DNA from: Molossus alvarezi
Lineage: Eukaryota; Chordata; Mammalia; Chiroptera; Molossidae
Direction: 5' to 3'
Assembly: GCA_037176705.1 (NCBI GenBank)
Contig: JBAWUJ010000105.1
Coordinates: 1 to 64,000, forward strand
DNA length: 64,000 bases
Shown here: piece after piece, positions 1-11,770 of the stretch
Layout of the letters: each line of letters starts with the position of its first letter
Numbering within the stretch: position 1 is the first letter of the stretch
Position numbers and translations under genes: made by a program
The notes under the pieces: model-generated
What the model was told of the DNA's origin: nothing
Database searches by the model: none
The model's input: the letters and a program-made list of their open reading frames with translations, nothing else

Positions 1-238
1 GGATCCTCACGCTCTAGGCTTCATGGAAGTGACTTTGGTGCCACTGAAGTGAAGAGTTCTAACACAGTTCATTTGGAATAGGTTTGCTTTGTATACACTC
101 TCCTACAATCAAACTAGAGTGAAAAGTATATCTAAGGACCTATCAAGAGTCAGGTTGCCACATTTCCTTAAATCAATACTTTCCACAACTGTACTAAGAA
201 CACGTAATCTGAAAAACAGTACAACAGTGGTGGTTCCA

Positions 239-255
239 TTTCGTGTGAAGCGGGT
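239..255 (+). other. CENP-B box, unit 1
   Basis: TTTCGTGTGAAGCGGGT. All nine essential positions of the CENP-B box core NTTCGNNNNANNCGGGN are present. Against the human consensus YTTCGTTGGAARCGGGA the mismatches are at positions 7, 8 and 17 only. In mammals the box is bound by the DNA-binding domain of centromere protein B. With equal base frequencies, a nine-position match on either strand is expected about 0.015 times per 1,962-bp unit, so chance is unlikely but not excluded. Binding itself is inferred. Confidence 0.8.
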
Positions 256-1098
256 ATAGCCCTAGAATCTTTTTCTCAATATTTGGATATTATTTGAAGA
301 AGGTTGTCTATTGGAACACAGTTCTTTGAACAGGGAGCCACTGAACAGTCCATTGGACACTGCAACCGTACTAAGGTTTCCATTCTGCTCTTGAACTGAA
401 TGTTATTCTTTTATTCTGCACAGAAAGAACACCAGTCATGAACACTTTTGACTATGCCTGTGTATTCCCATAGGTTCTTCGGGGAAATAGTCTTGAAACA
501 AGTGAATCCATGACCATTGTTCCAAGACTGACACTCCCTCTTTTAAATTGATCCCTTTTTTGTTCTAATGGCTGGAATAAGGGGATTGATTACTTGTCAG
601 TTATCAAGAAATAGGCTGAATTTGTCACAGGGAATTAGAAAGATAGGTTCGGGAGATTCCAGTCATGAACAAGGTACAATTCCAGCATTTCACAATGATG
701 GAATGCGTTTACTTTGAATTCTCAGGAGAAAACAGGTATCTACTCTTTATGTTTTTTGAGGAAATCGGTACAAACAGTGAAATGTATGATGGTTCCTAGA
801 ATGACACTGATTCATTCGGTCACAACTTTAAAGAATGTGTGTAGAACTGAATAGGGTATAGATTTCCATGACCTGAACATTGCCCTAACCAATGTGTTTG
901 ATTTCTGCAGCCCAGCCTTTGTTGGATATCAAGATGACTCATAGACACTTCCAGGCAAACAACACGTATGCAGGGCTAAAAGGTAGTATGTGGAAAGGCT
1001 GCCTCATCAACTAGTACAGGTTGACTTTCCTGGTCACATAGGAAAGAAGGTAGACACCTGCATTTACTTACAACACTGTTTGACACTCCAATGTAAAG

Positions 1099-1120
1099 TA
1101 TGCCCTGCACACCGGGCATA
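1099..1120. other. 7-bp stem-loop (representative copy, unit 1)
   Basis: TATGCCC (1099-1105) and GGGCATA (1114-1120) are perfect inverted arms around an 8-base loop. The sequence recurs in every unit. A weaker 5-bp dyad, TGCAC-AA-GTGCA, lies 40 bp further on at 1160-1171. Whether either extrudes in vivo is unknown. Confidence 0.6.
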
Positions 1121-1605
1121 GTTAGTGTGTAAGTAATTGAAATGGATACCCAGGTCCACTGCACAAGTGCATTTTCTCTAGAACACTCCTCTTGTTCTCA
1201 TTCACAGAGATGTTCAATGTGAAAAACCCTTGGTATTGTCAGTGTCTTCCAATTCATGGATTTACTCCTTGCATGGAGACAACCAATGTTTCAACTACAT
1301 CACTTTAGATGTGTTCAGTTTCACTGCTTCAAGAATGCACATATGTGACACCAGTAGTTATCAATCTTTCCATTGATTCAGTCTTGGCCATACGCTGGTT
1401 CACTGTTCTGAGTAAGAATCATGTGAAACCAACTGCTACAGCAGAAACCAAACTTTTTCCAAGTATCGCCTTCAAAAATGGGCTTCAAGACGATCCAATC
1501 TTTGAAACCATGAACAACACAGAACACAAAAAGGGATAACTTTTGATGCTACACATAAGTGTGCTCTGTCCTAGTTGTTCTTTCCATGATATGACTGGAT
1601 CTCCC

Positions 1606-1613
1606 TATAAAAC
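1606..1613 (+). promoter_or_regulatory. TATA-like element (representative copy, unit 1)
   Basis: CCCTATAAAACGAGG holds a TATAAAAC that fits the TATA-box consensus on the + strand. The same octamer is present in every complete unit I checked. No initiator, downstream gene or other promoter element is recognisable, so use as a satellite-transcript promoter is only a possibility. Confidence 0.25.
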
Positions 1614-1728
1614 GAGGAGAATGTACGTTAAAGTGTTCATGTTCCTCAAGATCTGTGCATTCACTTAACCCAAATGGAAATATTCATTCATTCCCACAGT
1701 TGTTTGACTAGAACATGTTTGTTCACAC

Positions 1729-1762
1729 TTTCCCTGCAAAGGTACTTAACTTCCCAGGGAAA
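1729..1762. other. 8-bp stem-loop (representative copy, unit 1)
   Basis: TTTCCCTG (1729-1736) and CAGGGAAA (1755-1762) are perfect inverted arms around an 18-base loop. Many units from 18 onward have CACACCTTCCC, which removes the outermost pair and leaves a 7-bp stem. Confidence 0.55.
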
Positions 1763-1962
1763 AACATGCCACTGAGTGAATGTGGCCCCTGGCTCTCACA
1801 GAGTTTTGCCCATAGTTCAGTATATCCAAGACTGCACCAGCAAGTCTTGTGTCTCTTTGTCTGGAACAAGGGAAAGAAACTTACACTGCGAAGTTTCAGT
1901 GTGATTCCACCTTTACAAATGGACATTTCTTAAACACTTAACCAAAATAATATACGCTTTGA

Positions 1963-3924
1963 GGATCCTCACGCTCTAGGCTTCATGGAAGTGACTTTGG
2001 TGCCACTGAAGTGAAGAGTTCTAACACAGTTCATTTGGAATAGGTTTGCTTTGTATACACTCTCCTACAATCAAACTAGAGTGAAAAGTATATCTAAGGA
2101 CCTATCAAGAGTCAGGTTGCCACATTTCCTTAAATCAATACTTTCCACCACTGTACTAAGAACACGTAATCTGAAAAACAGTACAACAGTGGTGGTTCCA
2201 TTTCGTGTGAAGCGGGTATAGCCCTAGAATCTTTTTGTCAATATTTGGATATTATTTGAAGAAGGTTGTCTATTGGAACACAGTTCTTTGAACAGGGAGC
2301 CACTGAACAGTCCATTGGACACTGCAACCGTACAAAGGTTTCCATTCTGCTCTTGAACTGAATGTTATTCTATTATTCTGCACAGAAAGAACACCAGTCA
2401 TGAACACTTTTGACTATGCCTGTGTATTCCCATAGGTTCTTCGGGGAAATAGTCTTGAAACAAGTGAATCCATGACCATTGTTCCAAGACTGACACTCCC
2501 TCTTTTAAATTGATCCCTTTTTTGTTCTAATGGCTGGAATAAGGGGATTGAGTACTTGTCAGTTATCAAGAAATAGGCTGAATTTGTCACAGGGAATTAG
2601 AAAGATAGGTTCGGGAGATTCCAGTCATGAACAAGGTACAATTCCAGCCTTTCACAATGATGGAATGCGTTTACTTTGAATTCTCAGGAGAAATCAGGTA
2701 TCTACTCCTTATGTTTTTTGAGGAAATCGGTACAACCAGTGAAATGTATGATGGTTCCTAGAATGACACTGATTCATTCGGTCACAACTTTAAAGAATGT
2801 GTGTAGAACTGAATAGGGTATAGATTTCCATGACCTGAACATTGCCCTAACCAATGTGTTTGATTTCTGCAGCCCAGCCTTTGTTGGATATCAAGATGAC
2901 TCATAGACACTTCCAGGCAAACAACACGTATGCAGGGCTAAAAGGTAGTATGTGAAAAGGCTGCCTCATCAACTAGTACAGGTTGACTTTCCTGGTCACA
3001 TAGGAAAGAAGGTAGACACCTGCATTTTCTTACAACACTGATTGACACTCCAATGTAAAGTATGCCCTGCACACCGGGCATAGTTAGTGTGTAAGTAATT
3101 GAAATGGATACCCAGGTCCACTGCACAAGTGCATTTTCTCTAGAACACTCCTCTTGTTCTCATTCACAGAGATGTTCAATGTGAAAAACCCTTGGTATTG
3201 TCAGTGTCTTCCAATTCATGGATTTACTCCTTGCATGGAGACAACCAATGTTTCAACTACATCACTTTAGATGTGTTCAGTTTCACTGCTTCAAGAATGC
3301 ACATATGTGACACCAGTAGTTATCAATCTTTCCATTGATTCAGTCTTGGCCATACGCTGGTTCACTGTTCTGAGTAAGAATCATGTGAAACCAACTGCTA
3401 CAGCAGAAACCAAACTTTTTCCAAGTATCGTCTTCAAAAATAGGCTTCAAGACGATCCAATCTTTGAAACCATGAACAACACAGAACACAAAAAGGGATA
3501 ACTTTTGATGCTACACATAAGTGTGCTCTGTCCTACTTGTTCTTTCCATGATATGACTGGATCTCCCTATAAAACGAGGAGAATGTACGTTAAAGTGTTC
3601 ATGTTCCTCAAGATCTGTGCATTCACTTAACCCAAATGGAAATATTCATTCATTCCCACAGTTGTTTGACTAGAACATGTTTGTTCACACTTTCCCTGCA
3701 AAGGTACTTAACTTCCCAGGGAAAAACATGCCACTGAGTGAATGTGGCCCCTGGCTCTCACAGAGTTTTGCCCATAGTTCAGTATATCCAAGACTGCACC
3801 AGCAAGTCTTGAGTCTCTTTGTCTGGATCAAGGGAAAGAAACTTACACTGCGAAGTTTCAGTGTGATTCCACCTTTACAAATGGACATTTCTTAAACACT
3901 TAACCAAAACAACATATGCTTTGA
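1963..3924 (+). repeat. Satellite unit 2 (1,962 bp)
   Basis: The 5' half carries TTTTGTCAAT, shared only with unit 5. The 3' half carries AGCCTTTCAC, GAAATCAGG, GTGAAAAGGC, TGTCCTACTTG and TGGATCAAGGG, all shared with unit 3. Ends AACAACATATG. Private variants are ACACTGATTGAC and GTATCGTCTTC. Confidence 0.97.
2201..2217 (+). other. CENP-B box, unit 2
   Basis: Identical 17-mer, 1,962 bp after box 1. Confidence 0.8.
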
Positions 3925-5885
3925 GGATCCTCACGCTCTAGGCTTCATGGAAGTGACTTTGGTGCCACTGAAGTGAAGAGTTCTAACACAGTTCATTTGG
4001 AATAGGTTTGCTTTGTATACACTCTCCTACAATCAAACTAGAGTGAAAAGTATATCTAAGGACCTATCAAGAGTCAGGTTGCCACATTTCCTTAAATCAA
4101 TACTTTCCACAACTGTACTAAGAACACGTAATCTGAAAAACAGTACAACAGTGGTGGTTCCATTTCGTGTGAAGCGGGTATAGCCCTAGAATCTTTTTCT
4201 CAATATTTGGATATTATTTGAAGAAGGTTGTCTATTGGAACACAGTTCTTTGAACAGGGAGCCACTGAACAGTCCATTGGACTCTGCAACGTACAAAGGT
4301 TTCCATTCTGCTCTTCAACTGAATGTTATTCTATTATTCTGCACAGAAAGAACACCAGTCATGAACACTTTTGACTATGCCTGTGTATTCCCATAGGTTC
4401 TTCGGGGAAATAGTCTTGAAACAAGTGAATCCATGACCATTGTTCCAAGACTGACACTCCCTCTTTTAAATTGATCCCTTTTTTGTTCTAATGGCTGGAA
4501 TAAGGGGATTGAGTACTTGTCAGTTATCAAGAAATAGGCTGAATTTGTCACAGGGAATTAGAAAGATAGGTTCGGGAGATTCCAGTCATGAACAAGGTAC
4601 AATTCCAGCCTTTCACAATGATGGAATGCGTTTACTTTGAATTCTCAGGAGAAATCAGGTATCTACTCCTTATGTTTTTTGAGGAAATCGGTACAACCAG
4701 TGAAATGTATGATGGTTCCTAGAATGACACTGATTCATTCGGTCACAACTTTAAAGAATGTGTGTAGAACTGAATAGGGTATAGATTTCCATGACCTGAA
4801 CATTGCCCTAACCAATGTGTTTGATTTCTGCAGCCCAGCCTTTGTTGGATATCAAGATGACTCATAGACACTTCCAGGCAAACAACACGTATGCAGGGCT
4901 AAAAGGTAGTATGTGAAAAGGCTGCCTCATCAACTAGTACAGGTTGACTTTCCTGGTCACATAGGAAAGAAGGTAGACACCTGCATTTTCTTACAACACT
5001 GTTTGACACTCCAATGTAAAGTATGCCCTGCACACCGGGCATAGTTAGTGTGTAAGTAATTGAAATGGATACCCAGGTCCACTGCACAAGTGCATTTTCT
5101 CTAGAACACTCCTCTTGTTCTCATTCACAGAGATGTTCAATGTGAAAAACCCTTGGTATTGTCAGTGTCTTCCAATTCATGGATTTACTCCTTGCATGGA
5201 GACAACCAATGTTTCAACTACATCACTTTAGATGTGTTCAGTTTCACTGCTTCAAGAATGCACATATGTGACACCAGTAGTTATCAATCTTTCCATTGAT
5301 TCAGTCTTGGCCATACGCTGGTTCACTGTTCTGAGTAAGAATCATGTGAAACCAACTGCTACAGCAGAAACCAAACTTTTTCCAAGTATCGCCTTCAAAA
5401 ATAGGCTTCAAGACGATCCAATCTTTGAAACCATGAACAACACAGAACACAAAAAGGGATAACTTTTGATGCTACACATAAGTGTGCTCTGTCCTACTTG
5501 TTCTTTCCATGATATGACTGGATCTCCCTATAAAACGAGGAGAATGTACGTTAAAGTGTTCATGTTCCTCAAGATCTGTGCATTCACTTAACCCAAATGG
5601 AAATATTCATTCATTCCCACAGTTGTTTGACTAGAACATGTTTGTTCACACTTTCCCTGCAAAGGTACTTAACTTCCCAGGGAAAAACATGCCACTGAGT
5701 GAATGTGGCCCCTGGCTCTCACAGAGTTTTGCCCATAGTTCAGTATATCCAAGACTGCACCAGCAAGTCTTGAGTCTCTTTGTCTGGATCAAGGGAAAGA
5801 AACTTACACTGCGAAGTTTCAGTGTGATTCCACCTTTACAAATGGACATTTCTTAAACACTTAACCAAAACAACATATGCTTTGA
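3925..5885 (+). repeat. Satellite unit 3 (1,961 bp)
   Basis: One C is missing in the CAACCGTAC region. GGACTCTGCAAC and CTCTTCAACTG are shared only with unit 4, and the 3' half matches unit 2. Confidence 0.97.
4163..4179 (+). other. CENP-B box, unit 3
   Basis: Identical 17-mer, 1,962 bp after box 2. Confidence 0.8.
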
Positions 5886-7846
5886 GGATCCTCACGCTCT
5901 AGGCTTCATGGAAGTGACTTTGGTGCCACTGAAGTGAAGAGTTCTAACACAGTTCATTTGGAATAGGTTTGCTTTGTATACACTCTCCTACAATCAAACT
6001 AGAGTGAAAAGTATATCTAAGGACCTATCAAGAGTCAGGTTGCCACATTTCCTTAAATCAATACTTTCCACAACTGTACTAAGAACACGTAATCTGAAAA
6101 ACAGTACAACAGTGGTGGTTCCATTTCGTGTGAAGCGGGTATAGCCCTAGAATCTTTTTCTCAATATTTGGATATTATTTGAAGAAGGTTGTCTATTGGA
6201 ACACAGTTCTTTGAACAGGGAGCCACTGAACAGTCCATTGGACTCTGCAACGTACAAAGGTTTCCATTCTGCTCTTCAACTGAATGTTATTCTATTATTC
6301 TGCACAGAAAGAACACCAGTCATGAACACTTTTGACTATGCCTGTGTATTCCCATAGGTTCTTCGGGGAAATAGTCTTGAAACAAGTGAATCCATGACCA
6401 TTGTTCCAAGACTGACACTCCCTCTTTTAAATTGATCCCTTTTTTGTTCTAATGGCTGGAATAAGGGGATTGAGTACTTGTCAGTTATCAAGAAATAGGC
6501 TGAATTTGTCACAGGGAATTAGAAAGATAGGTTCGGGAGATTCCAGTCATGAACAAGGTACAATTCCAGCATTTCACAATGATGGAATGCGTTTACTTTG
6601 AATTCTCAGGAGAAAACAGGTATCTACTCCTTATGTTTTTTGAGGAAATCGGTACAAACAGTGAAATGTATGATGGTTCCTAGAATGACACTGATTCATT
6701 CGGTCACAACTTTAAAGAATGTGTGTAGAACTGAATAGGGTATAGATTTCCATGACCTGAACATTGCCCTAACCAATGTGTTTGATTTCTGCAGCCCAGC
6801 CTTTGTTGGATATCAAGATGACTCATAGACACTTCCAGGCAAACAACACGTATGCAGGGCTAAAAGGTAGTATGTGGAAAGGCTGCCTCATCAACTAGTA
6901 CAGGTTGACTTTCCTGGTCACATAGGAAAGAAGGTAGACACCTGCATTTACTTACAACACTGTTTGACACTCCAATGTAAAGTATGCCCTGCACACCGGG
7001 CATAGTTAGTGTGTAAGTAATTGAAATGGATACCCAGGTCCACTGCACAAGTGCATTTTCTCTAGAACACTCCTCTTGTTCTCATTCACAGAGATGTTCA
7101 ATGTGAAAAACCCTTGGTATTGTCAGTGTCTTCCAATTCATGGATTTACTCCTTGCATGGAGACAACCAATGTTTCAACTACATCACTTTAGATGTGTTC
7201 AGTTTCACTGCTTCAAGAATGCACATATGTGACACCAGTAGTTATCAATCTTTCCATTGATTCAGTCTTGGCCATACGCTGGTTCACTGTTCTGAGTAAG
7301 AATCATGTGAAACCAACTGCTACAGCAGAAACCAAACTTTTTCCAAGTATCGCCTTCAAAAATGGGCTTCAAGACGATCCAATCTTTGAAACCATGAACA
7401 ACACAGAACACAAAAAGGGATAACTTTTGATGCTACACATAAGTGTGCTCTGTCCTAGTTGTTCTTTCCATGATATGACTGGATCTCCCTATAAAACGAG
7501 GAGAATGTACGTTAAAGTGTTCATGTTCCTCAAGATCTGTGCATTCACTTAACCCAAATGGAAATATTCATTCATTCCCACAGTTGTTTGACTAGAACAT
7601 GTTTGTTCACACTTTCCCTGCAAAGGTACTTAACTTCCCAGGGAAAAACATGCCACTGAGTGAATGTGGCCCCTGGCTCTCACAGAGTTTTGCCCATAGT
7701 TCAGTATATCCAAGACTGCACCAGCAAGTCTTGTGTCTCTTTGTCTGGAACAAGGGAAAGAAACCTACACTGCGAAGTTTCAGTGTGATTCCACCTTTAC
7801 AAATGGACATTTCTTAAACACTTAACCAAAATAATATACGCTTTGA
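5886..7846 (+). repeat. Satellite unit 4 (1,961 bp), mosaic
   Basis: The 5' part, with its 1-bp deletion and CTCTTCAACTG (to about 6280), is unit-3 type. From AGCATTTCAC (6571) onward it is unit-1 type, including the AATAATATACG end. A recombination breakpoint therefore lies between about 6280 and 6571. Private C near 7765. Confidence 0.96.
6124..6140 (+). other. CENP-B box, unit 4
   Basis: Identical 17-mer, 1,961 bp after box 3. Confidence 0.8.
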
Positions 7847-9808
7847 GGATCCTCACGCTCTAGGCTTCATGGAAGTGACTTTGTTGCCACTGAAGTGAAG
7901 AGTTCTAACACAGTTCATTTGGAATAGGTTTGCTTTGTATACACTCTCCTACAATCAAACTAGAGTGAAAAGTATATCTAAGGACCTATCAAGAGTCAGG
8001 TTGCCACATTTCCTTAAATCAATACTTTCCACCACTGTACTAAGAACACGTAATCTGAAAAACAGTACAACAGTGGTGGTTCCATTTCGTGTGAAGCGGG
8101 TATAGCCCTAGAATCTTTTTGTCAATATTTGGATATTATTTGAAGAAGGTTGTCTATTGGAACACAGTTCTTTGAACAGGGAGCCACTGAACAGTCCATT
8201 GGACACTGCAACCGTACAAAGGTTTCCATTCTGCTCTTGAACTGAATGTTATTCTATTATTCTGCACAGAAAGAACACCAGTCATGAACACTTTTGACTA
8301 TGCCTGTGTATTCCCATAGGTTCTTCGGGGAAATAGTCTTGAAACAAGTGAATCCATGACCATTGTTCCAAGACTGACACTCCCTCTTTTAAATTGATCC
8401 CTTTTTTGTTCTAATGGCTGGAATAAGGGGATTGAGTACTTGTCAGTTATCAAGAAATAGGCTGAATTTGTCACAGGGAATTAGAAAGATAGGTTCGGGA
8501 GATTCCAGTCATGAACAAGGTACAATTCCAGCATTTCACAATGATGGAATGCGTTTACTTTGAATTCTCAGGAGAAAACAGGTATCTACTCCTTATGTTT
8601 TTTGAGGAAATCGGTACAACCAGTGAAATGTATGATGGTTCCTAGAATGACACTGATTCATTCGGTCACAACTTTAAAGAATGTGTGTAGAACTGAATAG
8701 GGTATAGATTTCCATGACCTGAACATTGCCCTAACCAATGTGTTTGATTTCTGCAGCCCAGCCTTTGTTGGATATCAAGATGACTCATAGACACTTCCAG
8801 GCAAACAACACGTATGCAGGGCTAAAAGGTAGTATGTGGAAAGGCTGCCTCATCAACTAGTACAGGTTGCCTTTCCTGGTCACATAGGAAAGAAGGTAGA
8901 CACCTGCATTTACTTACAACACTGTTTGACACTCCAATGTAAAGTATGCCCTGCACACCGGGCATAGTTAGTGTGTAAGTAATTGAAATGGATACCCAGG
9001 TCCACTGCACAAGTGCATTTTCTCTAGAACACTCCTCTTGTTCTCATTCACAGAGATGTTCAATGTGAAAAACCCTTGGTATTGTCAGTGTCTTCCAATT
9101 CATGGATTTACTCCTTGCATGGAGACAACCAATGTTTCAACTACATCACTTTAGATGTGTTCAGTTTCACTGCTTCAAGAATGCACATATGTGACACCAG
9201 TAGTTATCAATCTTTCCATTGATTCAGTCTTGGCCATACGCTGGTTCACTGTTCTGAGTAAGAATCATGTGAAACCAACTGCTACAGCAGAAACCAAACT
9301 TTTTCCAAGTATCGCCTTCAAAAATGGGCTTCAAGACGATCCAATCTTTGAAACCATGAACAACACAGAACACAAAAAGGGATAACTTTTGATGCTACAC
9401 ATAAGTGTGCTCTGTCCTAGTTGTTCTTTCCATGATATGACTGGATCTCCCTATAAAACGAGGAGAATGTACGTTAAAGTGTTCATGTTCCTCAAGATCT
9501 GTGCATTCACTTAACCCAAATGGAAATATTCATTCATTCCCACAGTTGTTTGACTAGAACATGTTTGTTCACACTTTCCCTGCAAAGGTACTTAACTTCC
9601 CAGGGAAAAACATGCCACTGAGTGAATGTGGCCCCTGGCTCTCACAGAGTTTTGCCCATAGTTCAGTATATCCAAGACTTCACCAGCAAGTCTTGTGTCT
9701 CTTTGTCTGGAACAAGGGAAAGAAACTTACACTGCGAAGTTTCAGTGTGATTCCACCTTTACAAATGGACATTTCTTAAACACTTAACCAAAACAATATA
9801 TGCTTTGA
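7847..9808 (+). repeat. Satellite unit 5 (1,962 bp)
   Basis: The 5' half shares TTTTGTCAAT with unit 2. Private T at about 7884 (TTGTTGCC). First unit with GTTGCCTTTCC. Near its end it has AAGACTTCACC, shared with units 6 and 10. Confidence 0.97.
8085..8101 (+). other. CENP-B box, unit 5
   Basis: Identical 17-mer, 1,961 bp after box 4. Confidence 0.8.
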
Positions 9809-11770
9809 GGATCCTCACGCTCTAGGCTTCATGGAAGTGACTTTGGTGCCACTGAAGTGAAGAGTTCAAACACAGTTCATTTGGAATAGGTTTGCTTTGT
9901 ATACACTCTCCTACAATCAAACTAGAGTGAAAAGTATATCTAAGGACCTATCAAGAGTCAGGTTGCCACATTTCCTTAAATCAATACTTTCCACCACTGT
10001 ACTAAGAACACGTAATCTGAAAAACAGTACAACAGTGGTGGTTCCATTTCGTGTGAAGCGGGTATAGCCCTAGAATCTTTTTCTCAATATTTGGATATTA
10101 TTTGAAGAAGGTTGTCTATTGGAACACAGTTCTTTGAACAGGGAGCCACTGAACAGTCCATTGGACACTGCAACCGTACAAAGGTTTCCATTCTGCTCTT
10201 GAACTGAATGTTATTCTATTATTCTGCACAGAAAGAACACCAGTCATGAACACTTTTGACTATGCCTGTGTATTCCCATAGGTTCTTCGGGGAAATAGTC
10301 TTGAAACAAGTGAATCCATGACCATTGTTCCAAGACTGACACTCCCTCTTTTAAATTGATCCCTTTTTTGTTCTAATGGCTGGAATAAGGGGATTGAGTA
10401 CTTGTCAGTTATCAAGAAATAGGCTGAATTTGTCACAGGGAATTAGAAAGATAGGTTCGGGAGATTCCAGTCATGAACAAGGTACAATTCCAGCATTTCA
10501 CAATGATGGAATGCGTTTACTTTGAATTCTCAGGAGAAAACAGGTATCTACTCCTTATGTTTTTTGAGGAAATCGGTACAACCAGTGAAATGTATGATGG
10601 TTCCTAGAATGACACTGATTCATTCGGTCACAACTTTAAAGAATGTGTGTAGAACTGAATAGGGTATAGATTTCCATGACCTGAACATTGCCCTAACCAA
10701 TGTGTTTGATTTCTGCAGCCCAGCCTTTGTTGGATATCAAGATGACTCATAGACACTTCCAGGCAAACAACACGTATGCAGGGCTAAAAGGTAGTATGTG
10801 GAAAGGCTGCCTCATCAACTAGTACAGGTTGCCTTTCCTGGTCACATAGGAAAGAAGGTAGACACCTGCATTTACTTACAACACTGTTTGACACTCCAAT
10901 GTAAAGTATGCCCTGCACACCGGGCATAGTTAGTGTGTAAGTAATTGAAATGGATACCCAGGTCCACTGCACAAGTGCATTTTCTCTAGAACACTCCTCT
11001 TGTTCTCATTCACAGAGATGTTCAATGTGAAAAACCCTTGGTATTGTCAGTGTCTTCCAATTCATGGATTTACTCCTTGCATGGAGACAACCAATGTTTC
11101 AACTACATCACTTTAGATGTGTTCAGTTTCACTGCTTCAAGAATGCACATATGTGACACCAGTAGTTATCAATCTTTCCATTGATTCAGTCTTGGCCATA
11201 CGCTGGTTCACTGTTCTGAGTAAGAATCATGTGAAACCAACTGCTACAGCAGAAACCAAACTTTTTCCAAGTATCGCCTTCAAAAATGGGCTTCAAGACG
11301 ATCCAATCTTTGAAACCATGAACAACACAGAACACAAAAAGGGATAACTTTTGATGCTACACATAAGTGTGCTCTGTCCTAGTTGTTCTTTCCATGATAT
11401 GACTGGATCTCCCTATAAAACGAGGAGAATGTACGTTAAAGTGTTCATGTTCCTCAAGATCTGTGCATTCACTTAACCCAAATGGAAATATTCATTCATT
11501 CCCACAGTTGTTTGACTAGAACATGTTTGTTCACACTTTCCCTGCAAAGGTACTTAACTTCCCAGGGAAAAACATGCCACTGAGTGAATGTGGCCCCTGG
11601 CTCTCACAGAGTTTTGCCCATAGTTCAGTATATCCAAGACTTCACCAGCAAGTCTTGTGTCTCTTTGTCTGGAACAAGGGAAAGAAACTTACACTGCGAA
11701 GTTTCAGTGTGATTCCACCTTTACAAATGGACATTTCTTAAACACTTAACCAAAACAATATATGCTTTGA
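9809..11770 (+). repeat. Satellite unit 6 (1,962 bp)
   Basis: Begins with GAGTTCAAAC instead of GAGTTCTAAC, shared with units 7 and 11. Keeps GGGGATTGAG and TATTATTC. Ends with the AAGACTTCACC variant. Confidence 0.97.
10047..10063 (+). other. CENP-B box, unit 6
   Basis: Identical 17-mer, 1,962 bp after box 5. Confidence 0.8.

Larger units (their letters stand above)
1..1962 (+). repeat. Satellite unit 1 (1,962 bp)
   Basis: Reference unit for the positions used here. Landmarks: BamHI 1-6, CENP-B box 239-255, EcoRI 716-721, 7-bp stem-loop 1099-1120, TATA-like element 1606-1613, 8-bp stem-loop 1729-1762. Private changes include T at 590 and T at 746. Its 3' half, ending AATAATATACG, is shared with units 4 and 15. 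Confidence 0.97.

Noticed and set aside
643..660. RNA polymerase III B-box (GGTTCGGGAGATTCC) suggesting a tRNA-derived SINE
   Set aside because: The GTTCGANNC core is not matched, no A-box lies upstream at suitable spacing, and there is no poly-A tail.
645..661. Second CENP-B-like motif, GTTCGGGAGATTCCAG
   Set aside because: It has TTCG and the central A, but CGGG is replaced by CCAG, so two of nine essential bases are wrong.
976..1933. Recurring short open frames of 62-79 codons on both strands in each unit
   Set aside because: They recur only because the unit recurs, overlap in antisense, show non-synonymous differences between units, and resemble no protein family I recognise. No frame reaches 80 codons anywhere in 64 kb.
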